Shown: positions 10,038 to 18,800 of the stretch, piece by piece | Position numbering within the stretch: the first letter of the stretch is position 1 | Layout of the letters: each line of letters begins with the position of its first letter | Origin: Parachlorella kessleri | Lineage: Eukaryota > Chlorophyta > Trebouxiophyceae > Chlorellales > Chlorellaceae | Assembly: GCA_001598975.1 (NCBI GenBank) | Contig: BBXU01000114.1 | Location: 1 to 25,182, forward strand | DNA: 25,182 nucleotides | Reading direction: 5' to 3' | Translations under genes and position numbers: made by a program | Notes under the pieces: model-generated | Database searches by the model: none | The model's input: only the letters and a program-made list of their open reading frames with translations | Told to the model about the DNA's origin: nothing

Positions 10038-10460
10038 CTCACGGGCGTCACCTCCAGTTGCAGATAAGTTGATGATGCAGTGAGGTCCGTCTGACACCCA
10101 TGAACCCCAGCCCCAAATCGAACCCCGGCCGATATACTAGCTGGGCGGCTTGGAGTAGGCGCCCAAGTTGAGGATTCAAGTCTCCATATCCATGAAAGCG
10201 AGGGCTAGCGGGCCATGTGATGAAGGGGTGGCGGCCAGCTAGCAGCGCTCGAATGGTGCATGCCATCAAACCGGTCACTGTCAGTGTGTCAATCCTAGCT
10301 GTGATTTCAAGACCCAAGGTCGTTCCATTGTGGTGGGGATCCAGTGGTTCAGCCTGCAGCAAACGGTAGTGACTGCCTGCCTAGTAGCAGCCTGGTTGAG
10401 ACTTCATTTCTAGGTGTGACAAGATTGTGACTGACCCGCAAGGGTGGTGGAAAGCTGTAA

Positions 10461-10480
10461 GACTAGACTAGACTAGACTA
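10461..10480. repeat. (GACTA)4 tandem repeat
   Basis: Four exact copies of a 5-bp unit follow immediately after a TGTAA (10456-10460). Confidence 0.95.
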
Positions 10481-10695
10481 GTGAGGTCCGTTAAACCATC
10501 ATTTTGCATATTGTGTAGGACGAGGCTTGCCGGTCTGGTATGCCCTAGCTCGTAAAAGCGGTGACTTACAGGGTGGTGTAGGCAGCTGCACACGTTCTTG
10601 GTACTGCATAATGATTTGATTGTCAAAAAACTGTCCTCTCTTTGCCGCGCCCACGACCGCCCCCCCCCCCCTCTCCCCTCTCCCTGGTTGTTAGT

Positions 10696-10756
10696 ATGGC
10701 TGGCAGGTATTGGAACAGGGAGTCAGAGCTGGGCTGTACTACAAGGGCTGCATGCA
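10696..10756 (+). repeat. Dispersed repeat, copy A
   Basis: Shares with copies B and C the start atgg-tggcaggta and an end related to gggctggatgca. It is most like copy B, with which it also shares gaacagggagt and agagctgg. Confidence 0.55.
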
Positions 10757-11804
10757 AAGTGATTTACCACTGGTTGTGCTTAGTGCATGGGGGCAGCATT
10801 TGGAAGTGGAGTGACTGTGAGGGCTGGTGGCCAGGTATACTTTGCTGGCTTGCCTGGGCCCCCCAGCTGGTGGGCGTTTCCCAGCAAGCTCAGGCAGGAC
10901 ATTATATACTGTAGCATACCTTGGCATAGCCCCCCGCCGCACTTCCCCCCTTTAGCTGTCCTCTTGTCACACTATCTGCCATCACTTGCATTATCAGGGA
11001 AAGAAAGAATAACAGCGGGTATACCTGGCATAGTACCACTGGGTTGTGGCGACGGAGTTGTGAGACCCTTGGGCAAAGGTTATTCAACAGGTATTGGCAG
11101 GTGGCGAAGTGGTGGAGAGAGCCCATGCACCTACGCTGGCTGGCCTTGAAGCTAGGCATGCATGGCTGCAGACACAAGGTCCTGCTTGTGTGGTGTCATT
11201 GCTGACACTGACACTGACCAGCTGGAGCACACGGCCTTCCGAACACGGGCTGGAGCCTGAACAAATGTGCATGGTGGCGGCACTGGGGCCTGCAGCGCTC
11301 GAACCTGTCCCTGGCATAAGCCACACCTGGGGACGAGAGTCTCCGGATCGATGTTCCCGCCGTTGCGACTTCACATGGACACAGGTACCATGGCTTTCAC
11401 TTGCCAGCGCTGCTTCCTATGCCCGGCTGTCAACATCGCAATGCACAGGCGACAAAACAACGGGAGAGATCTACTGGCTCAGATCTCAGGCAAAGGTACA
11501 GAGCATAACTGCATAGACCCCTGTCAGCCCCGTACCTCCTTTCTGATCGCATTCCCTGCCACCCTCAATAAAAACAACCACGGACTGCGAAAGACACAAT
11601 CGCCACCCAAACCTAGCAGCAGCTGCCCAACGAGCACACCCCCCACACTTTCCAGGCTACGCCACATGCCAGGGGTGTTGGCCCTCCAAGCACTACCCCT
11701 CGCCAGCCTTTGGTCTACCAAGGTGCTGGTGGCTTCGCTGTCCACAGGCTGCCTACGACTTCAGCTGCGCATATCCTGGCCGCTCTCATGGCGAGGAGGC
11801 CTCA

Positions 11805-12923
11805 TCAATGCCGTGCACATCCAGAATTCGTAGCGTGGTCAACGGCTGCAGGAGATTCAACAAGCCATGAAACTGTCAGCGCCGGTGCTCGGCAGCGGGA
11901 CGAATACTTGAAAGCCACCAAGACCAGGCACCCGTAATGCACAGCTGTGATGGCCTGGCGAAGTACCATCCCAAGTGATGGGATATGGCTGCCGATACAA
12001 TGTGGGCTGGCATGAGATTCTTGCAACCTGCAACGTCCCTGTCGCCGGTGAGGGCAAGGCAGCTTTCTCGCAGTGGGCAAGTGTTTCACATGATCCCATG
12101 CATGTGCCAGGTACCCGGCCCCCGTCTAGCAAGGTGTTGGCAGCACGCGGCCCCCACCTACCTGCCGGTGGCCCTTGAGGCGCCGCGAGTTCTTCCGCCG
12201 CCGCTTGTGGAAGATAAGCACCTTACCGTCCAAGAATTGTTCCTGCAAGAACAAACTAGATCAGACACTCAGGCGAGCTCCCAGAATCCTTCCAGGTACC
12301 CAGCACCGTCAATCCACAGCAATATACACCACTCTTCGCCCAGCACACCACTATCAACACAAACCCCCAAGACGCGGCAGCTCCCCGCACAGCCGGGGGT
12401 CCTCCTGGCCCAAGCTAAACCATGGATTCCTCACCTCCACTGCTGCTGTCACAACGGCCTCCGGGACATACGGCCGCCCAACTATTGTCTGCTCTTCAGA
12501 GCCCAGCAGCAGCACCCGCGGCAACTGCAGCTTGTCATCCACGTCGACCCCTCTAAGCCGCTCTGTGACGATAACATCGTCCGGTGTAACCTTGAACTGG
12601 GTGCCTCCTACTTCCACCACGGCAAACACCCGCTTTGGCTGCACCTTGTACTGACCGCTGACACGCCCCACCACTCCATACATGGGCGGCTGCTCAAGGG
12701 CTGTCGCTGCTGCAGCTGGGCTATCTACTGCTACTGCTGCTTCTGCCTGCTGCTGCACCGCCGAGGAAGCAAAGCTCCGGTTATTGACCTCCGCCACTTG
12801 CTGCCAACCATCCTGCGAATGCTGCCGCACGACGGCTGCCGCGAACCCTTGGCGACAGGCAATTGTCTCTGCTGCTAGGGGTGCTAGCCGTGCAACCAGT
12901 ACGGCTGCTTTACGCCAGCTCAT
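11805..12923 (-). CDS. MRPL21: Mitochondrial-type large-subunit ribosomal protein bL21 (bL21m)
   Basis: Exon 1 is 12923-12435 (163 codons), exon 2 is 12242-12162 (27 codons), and the best last exon is 11954-11805 (stop 11807-11805), all phase 0 with GT-AG borders, giving 239 aa. Residues 98-163 are the L21 beta domain: RVFAVVEVGGTQFKVTPDD, VIVTERL, KLQLPRVLLLGSEEQTIVGR. Exon 2 gives the basic rRNA-binding part GKVLIFHKRRRKNSRRLKGHRQ. The third exon adds AITAVHYG, which aligns with the xxTxVKI strand after GHRQ in bacterial L21; the 40 residues after it are not conserved, so this exon is a candidate only. An alternative acceptor near 12025 would instead give VARISCQP. The N-terminus (MSWRKAAVLVARL ... 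RSFASS) has arginines, few acids and a plausible cleavage site, typical of mitochondrial rather than plastid targeting. It is divergent from the next gene on the + strand. Confidence 0.85.
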
Positions 12924-13245
12924 GTTAAGGCCCTCTGCTGCAGCCGGAACTACAGCAGGGCCGAGGTCGGTCTGGGTTGCAAGTTGATCCCTATTTCACA
13001 CCAAGGCTAGTGATGCACTGCTCACCTTAAAAGTCTGCTACACTTGATGCCGCCAGGAGCCTGGCAAGGGTTTCCATGAAATGTGCGCATCCCAGTTGCG
13101 CCTGACACATCAGCAGTTTAAGAGGTTGGCCCTGCTCTGTTGAGGCACCACACAAGGCTTCTTCCGCAGCACCAACAGTTACTTAGTTTGACGCAAGCTG
13201 GCTGCTTCGGGACGTGCAGACGCGATTAGTGGTAGACTGAACCCG
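12924..13245. promoter_or_regulatory. Divergent intergenic region of bL21m and the plastid membrane protein gene
   Basis: These 322 bp separate two start codons on opposite strands and must contain both 5' UTRs and promoters. No convincing TATA box or other motif was found. Confidence 0.5.
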
Positions 13246-14371
13246 ATGTTCGGCTTGACAGCGTTCGGCTTGAAAGCTGCGCCATCCCACTGCCTATCAT
13301 GCAAATCGAGATCACAAGCCCGCAAAGTCAGGCTATTGTGCCGTGCAAGCGGGAGCAGTGGAGATGGTAAGCCCCGGTCCTAAGAGGTGTGTATGTCGAA
13401 GCACAAAGCCACTGTGCAGGGACTGGATCAGCACAGGTAACTAAAAGACCTGCTTCCTGGACAGACCAAGACAGTGTTCGACAGTAAGGGCGTTGCAGGC
13501 GAGGACCTGGATGCCCTCTTCCAGCAAGAGCTTGAGAGGCGGAAAGCTGCAGCAGGCAAGGCAGGGGGCAACGGCAGCAGCACAACCACATCGAGCAGCA
13601 GTAGCAGCGGCGGGGGTGGGCCATTCGGCACTCCTCCCCCACCGCCATCATTTGGTAGAGGGTCAGCAGACACACCACCCCAGCTCCAGAAATCGCGAGA
13701 ACTAAACTCGGAAGGGCTGGAGGTAAGGACTCGGGGAGTTGAGCCTTGCAGAAGCGAGGCATTAAATGGCAGTCTGCTGTTCTTCAGCATTCCGATGCCT
13801 GTGTCCCATGCTTGTTGGATGTCATGTGCCCTGCATGCTGGGCCAGCACTGGTTACAGCGACGCATGGTTCGCGACCCTTGTGCTGAGGCACCTTTAGTT
13901 AACCTCCCAAGGCTTGTGCTGCTTCTGGCTGCAGGGGCTGGTGCCACGCGCTTCAGAGCTGATCAAACTGGGCCTTGCATTTACCGCCTCCTTTGGGCCC
14001 TTCATTATAGCTGTTGGGCTGGCCTTCTTGCTCATCTACTCGGTGAGTTGCGGTTTGATGAAGGCTGGCAAGGATGGCTGTTTATGGCAGTGCTACTGCT
14101 TTGTTTGCCTTGCATACAGCCAGCCTGCCTTGATCAGCAGCTTGTTCTGCTAGTCACAACAGTAGCGCTGCGCGACACAAGCGCTGTCCTATTAACCAAG
14201 CCACAAGGTTCGTGGGTGCAGGTGTTTGGCAGTGCGTTTGTGCATGGCGGCCGGCCTGGGGTGGGGGGGCCACCACCTTACGTGGATCCCGAACTACTAC
14301 TAAACGAGCCCACCGCAGACCCGACAGTTGAATTTGGCCTGTATCCGGAGTCGTTCAACCCTAACATGTGA
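13246..14371 (+). CDS. Predicted plastid-targeted single-pass membrane protein, function unknown
   Basis: Four exons join in phase: 13246-13366, 13475-13722, 13935-14042 and 14222-14371 (TGA), giving 208 aa. Residues 1-34 look like an algal plastid transit peptide: MFGLTAFGLKAAPSHCLSCK, then Arg-rich and Ser-rich sequence with no acids, and a likely cleavage at VRLLCRA. An acidic/charged helix follows (EDLDALFQQELERRKAA, 50-66), then a Thr/Ser/Gly/Pro-rich linker (73-108), a second short helix, and one long hydrophobic segment at about 135-160 (LGLAFTASFGPFIIAVGLAF and on). The C-terminal tail is Pro/Gly-rich, with PPPYVDPELLLNEPTADPTV and a final YPESFNPNM. I do not recognise the family. The tail and membrane segment look constrained, so I expect homologues in other green algae. 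Whether it sits in thylakoid or envelope cannot be told. The first exon is inferred from phase and the transit peptide; the rest is firmer. Confidence 0.72.
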
Positions 14372-14478
14372 TGGTCGGACGCAGATGTGGTGGATTGAAG
14401 GAAGGCATTGTGAGGTCCCTTGCTCACCATCGCAGGGACGGTGCTTTTTCCCTGATGCTGAAGTCTGCCCTTATCAGC

Positions 14479-14544
14479 ATGGGTGGCAGGTAGTGCGAAC
14501 AGGGAGTAGAGCTGGACTGGACGGGACTGACAGGGCTGGATGCA
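14479..14544 (+). repeat. Dispersed repeat, copy B
   Basis: Contains atgggtggcaggtagtgcga at its start and gggctggatgca at its end, both nearly identical to copy C at 14738-14807. It overlaps the 3' UTR of the plastid protein gene. Confidence 0.65.
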
Positions 14545-14574
14545 GAATGAGCCTGAGTGAGCCTTATGCGATTT

Positions 14575-14579
14575 TGTAA
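14575..14579 (+). promoter_or_regulatory. Candidate TGTAA poly(A) signal of the plastid membrane protein gene
   Basis: TGTAA lies 204 nt after the TGA stop, within a normal algal 3' UTR distance. Confidence 0.5.
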
Positions 14580-14737
14580 TGCCAATTTAAGTATTGCGGC
14601 GGCCAAGGAGTTGTGCGGCAGTCCACTTTGTGACCTGGGTGGCCTGGCAGGGATGGGTATCCTCTGCACAGCGGCCACTTGTGGTGTCTGGTTGCACGCA
14701 GGATGAAACTTTCCATGGTGCATGTATATATTGGTAA

Positions 14738-14807
14738 ATGGTGGCAGGTAGTGCGATGTGAGAGTCAAGCCCTTGAAGGGTGAAGTGTATCGACGGGGCT
14801 GGATGCA
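14738..14807 (+). repeat. Dispersed repeat, copy C
   Basis: Shares the 16-mer ggtggcaggtagtgcg and the 12-mer gggctggatgca with copy B, in the same order and at similar spacing. The middle has diverged. Confidence 0.65.
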
Positions 14808-15890
14808 AGTATGCTTTGGGTCTTGCCTGCGCATATATATCGGAATGTTTTGGAACAGGAGAAGGTGGGTCGAAGCCTTGCCACTCAAGGAGCCCTCATG
14901 TGGGTTGCACAGCTGTCTTGCATTGGCGTTGGATTTGCCAGACATCCCACCCGCCCAGTCTAAACACTAACACTGAAATAGTTCCGGCGTGAGTTGTTGG
15001 ATGAGGGCTGCTCTTTCGCGGCTACGTGCATGTTGTCAGAAGCCCTGTTTCCTAACCCCCTTCCTCAAGTCCCTGCTTCACCTGCTGTCCAGTGCCTGAC
15101 CTTGTCTCTGAGAAAGACCTACTAAAATCAATAGTCAGGCAGGCACGACTGCTACCAGCCCTATCAGGATAGTTCAGGTCTAAGTGCCTTCTGTTAGCAC
15201 TGTCTACCACCCAATGAAAACAGCAGGGGTGGACTGCTGGCAACGTGCCTCTCAGGCCTTGCTGCCTATGCAGCAGCCCTGCTGGCTGGCGGTAGGCCAG
15301 CCTTCCAAGCCCGGGTTTGACATTCAAAAAGCATGCTGCTAGAAAGTGGACCCCTGATAAACCCCTGCAACGGAGCTAACCAGTGTTGCTGGGCATGGAG
15401 GCTATGGCCGGGTCATGGGCCGGGTGCCGCCCTGCAAATTACTCGGCAGTGGGAGGCCAGAGCGGCCCAGGCCAAGCACCTCCTCTTCACTTACTTGCCA
15501 AAGGGTTCCTCATGCGCATATCGAGCATATGCGTCGTTATGGAAGCCGCGGGAGGCTGCCTTACGTGTCAGCTACTCCACACCTTCCTGGCAAAAACCAT
15601 CACGCTTCCATAGCTTTGAATCCGCAGATCGAGAAGGACCGGCTTTTCAAAGTTGACAGTTAACAGCTCCTGCTTGCCGAGGGACGCCGGCTCTGATCGC
15701 CTTGTCCTGTGTGTGCCAGTCGTGAGTCTAGCATCTCCAGCGCCGACACTCGCTCCTCCCTTCAATTGATATTTAGTAATAGTAGCTCTCCATCGCTGCA
15801 ACTCTTTCCTGCCTTAACGCTCGCATCTGGCGTCCAAGGGCGGCCACTTACGTTCCCTTCGCTCCCAGGCAGCCTGGCATAGGAGATGCT

Positions 15891-18800
15891 ATGCAGCAGG
15901 ACCTGGGGAAGGGTGTAAAGGTACCACCGGAGCTTCATTCGGTACAGCCTCGCCCTTTAGAGGTGCGCCCGATATTGCTGGCAGCAGCATTGTGCTACAA
16001 TGGGTGTCATGTGACACACTACCTGCCCCTAGCGAGGCAGCCTGCCTACCTTCCGTCTTGCAGGCCACAGTTCTTGGGGTCTCTTGTTAACCACAGCTAG
16101 CAGACTTCTGCTTGGCACTCGTAGGACATACTCACCCCCCCCCCCCCCATGGAGGGGCACCTTGACATAGAAGTATCATGCTGCCGTACCTGCCTTTGCA
16201 GGAATATGTCAGAGCCAGGCTCCTCCAGTTTGCACACGTGCTGGCCAGCAGGATTAGCCCGCAGCTCAACCCGCAGCTAGTGCAGACTGCTGCGTTCGAT
16301 GCCATCCAGTCGCTGCCGCCGCCGGACTATGGCGGGATGGCGCTGGAGAGTCGGGACCTGCAGCTAGTGTTCCGTCATGACTGCCTGTAAGTCTGAGGAG
16401 CGATAGGCTACTCCAGGGCAGCAGCTATACTCAGCTATAGCAAGCAAGAGGTTGCTCTTCCAGCTCATACTTTTGGCAGGGCAGGCAGGACAGCAATTGC
16501 CAGCCGGCTAGGGAGTGGCGAGTGGGAGGGGCAAGGCATGGCGTTGCGGCGGCTGGCACCTGGAGAACCTGTGCTGCCCCTGGCTGTTGCAAAGCAGCAG
16601 CTCCTGATGTCAATGGCGGCTGTGCAACACTTGGCTCCTGTTCCCCAACAGAGCGCACAGGAGACACAGGGTGGCGGCATGCCAGCGCAGCTGGGCAGTA
16701 TGCAGCTGTCTCGGCAGTCTTACATGGCAGTGGGAAGGCGTGAGGCTTGGCTGCCATCTAAGCTCACGGAGGGTTGAAGTGGGGCATGCGCCAGGCATTC
16801 TGCAGCCCCTGCCCGGCTTGTTTGGACTGTGCTGCCTCTATGCTGGGCTGTTGTTTTCGGTGCTGTGCATGACAAGTGGCGCCCTGTTCGGATTGCTGCT
16901 GCAGGAGCCTGGGCTGCCTGGACGCGCAGTGTGTCCTTTGTGAACACAACCCACACCGGCGGTGCTCCGTGAACTTTGCAGGCAAGTATTTGGCAGGATA
17001 TGTGCTGGCATGATCAGTCATGGCCTGACCAGGGCCAACATGGCACCGCTAACTGTGGGCTCCGCCCTGTTCTTCCCTGCATTCGCTACCTGTGCCGGGT
17101 GGCAGGTGTCGCCATTCCCCGGGCGCTGCGGTGATATGTGGAGAAGGTGGCGGCCCCCACATCATCCGCTGGACCTCCACTTGCCCTAGCAGGGCAGGCG
17201 GAGGAGAGCTCTTTGTTTTGGGGCAAGTTGGTGTTTCCGGCCAAGGTCTCGTTCGTTGCAAAACAGGCCGGTGGCCGCTGCTGACTGCACGCTGCTCCTG
17301 CTGTGGTTGCTGCTGCAGCCAAGTACCTGGTCAATGACGTGCTCAAGGCCAAGTGTGATGCCCCCATCCGGGTGGAGGTCATCGACCGGGCCACAGGGCA
17401 GCCCGTGACAGAGGACCTGCCTGATGTGTCCCTGGAGGTGAGGAGGGGCGGGCGCTGGCTATAGGGGCCTCAAGTCTCTGGTGATAGGTATACGTGGCTG
17501 GTGACTATCACCCAGGTTGTGCGATGACTCCTGTGTGTCATGGGAGTACCCAGGAAGGAGTGCTGGCGACAATCACCAGCTCCGCTTGGGCCTGAAAGTT
17601 GCGGCAAAGCGCGACGTGGGACATACGATATGCAGGGCTGTGCTCGTCTCGGAGGCACATGGGTAAAGGTGATGCTCCATGCGTGGCTATTCCTTGAACT
17701 GATTGACTTGGGGCAGCTCCATCAGGCATGCTATTTCTGCCCAATCCGCGTACCCTGAAGTGGTTGGCGCCGCTGCTGTGTGTGTGTGTGCCTCAGATGG
17801 TCATCCTGGATGGCAACTCCTACGACACCCGTGTGGTGGAGGCGGGCGAGGAGCGGGACGAGGACCTGGACGCCTGCGCGCTGCTGCTGAACAACAAGGG
17901 CACCCCGCTGCTGGTGTCGGGCGCGGGTGAGCGTGGCAGCTGCAGCGACCGGGCCTCGCCGCGGAGGCAGGCCCCGCGGCAGCAGGCAGTGCGCGTGGCT
18001 TGTGCGGGGGCAGGCGCCTGGTCGGTTGGTGCCCATGCCTGCTACTGCTGTGCAGGGTGCTGTGCTGCACCTGCCGCAGCCTTGCAATCAGCCTGGGAGC
18101 ATCCCTTACCCTTTCACTTATCCCAAGCTCTCCTGCCTCGCAGGCGGGACGCACAACTCCCAGTCCAAGGTAGTCGTGCCGCTCAACAAGGGTGTGGCCA
18201 TACTGCCCGACCTGCATGTCAGCGACTCCAGCGAGGCGCTGCTGTCGGGGCGCAAGCCGCCCTTCCGCCTGCTGGTGCGCGCCGTGCACTCGGGCGGGCG
18301 CCGGCTGTCGGTGCGGCACTGCGTCAGCGAGGGCTTTGTGGTGGCGACACGCCGCACGCGCACGGCTGGCAAGGTGAGGGACGGAGGAGGATTGCGTTGG
18401 CAGGAAGAGGCGGACGTACAAGTGGGGAAACGGGGGGGGGGGGGGGGGTTTGAAAGGGGGAGAGCCGGAGGGAGGAGGGTGGTCGAAGGGACACAAGGCG
18501 CTGGTGGACCAGGGCGGTAGTAATTGCGAATCTGAGGTTTAAGCCGTGGGATGCACACAAAGAGGTGGGGGGGGGATGGAGCGATTTTGCCTTCTTTTTG
18601 TTTTGATGTGTAGCAGTACGGCCACTTTGCGCAGCCTTCCAAGCACGTTCATCTGCCAGCATGTCACCGCACAGCCGATGCCCTGGCCTGTCACTGTCCT
18701 TCCAAGCTGCGGCATTGCAAGCCTATATTGCACGTGTCACATCCTGATTTGTGATGTGCCTTGCCCCTGTCCTTGCCTTACCCGCGTGGGTTCCAGGTGG

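Larger units (their letters stand above)
9899..11804. other. Gene-poor spacer between the convergent endonuclease III and bL21m genes
   Basis: About 1.9 kb without a recognised gene. It holds two palindromes (9957-9975 and 10017-10037), a possible second TGTAA (10456-10460), a (GACTA)4 repeat, a C-rich tract near 10660 and one copy of a dispersed repeat (10696-10756). Open frames such as - 10048-10362, + 11094-11516 and + 11267-11833 show no domain or family resemblance. The two genes converge here, so parts must be their 3' UTRs. Confidence 0.5.
14372..15890. other. Spacer with 3' UTR, two dispersed-repeat copies and the promoter region of the CBP60-like gene
   Basis: About 1.5 kb without a recognised gene. 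The left 200 bp should be the 3' UTR of the plastid protein gene. Repeat copies B and C follow. A short inverted repeat CGCATAT-cgagc-ATATGCG lies at 15515-15533, about 360 bp before the next start codon. The minus-strand open frame 14945-14424 is made largely of the repeats and is not convincing. Confidence 0.5.

Noticed and set aside
10131..10190. tRNA-like or SINE-like A box (tagctgggcgg) and B box (gattcaagtct)
   Set aside because: The A-to-B distance is about nine bases shorter than in a tRNA, the T stem does not pair, and there is no anticodon arm or T-run terminator. Only five acceptor pairs can be made.
11267..11833. Plus-strand 188-codon open frame
   Set aside because: Low-complexity Pro/Ser/Thr translation without family resemblance; it overlaps the bL21m last exon on the other strand.
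16538..16777. Plus-strand frame with Gln/Met-rich translation inside the CBP60-like gap
   Set aside because: Neither acceptor nor donor fits the phases of the flanking exons, so it was not added as an exon.
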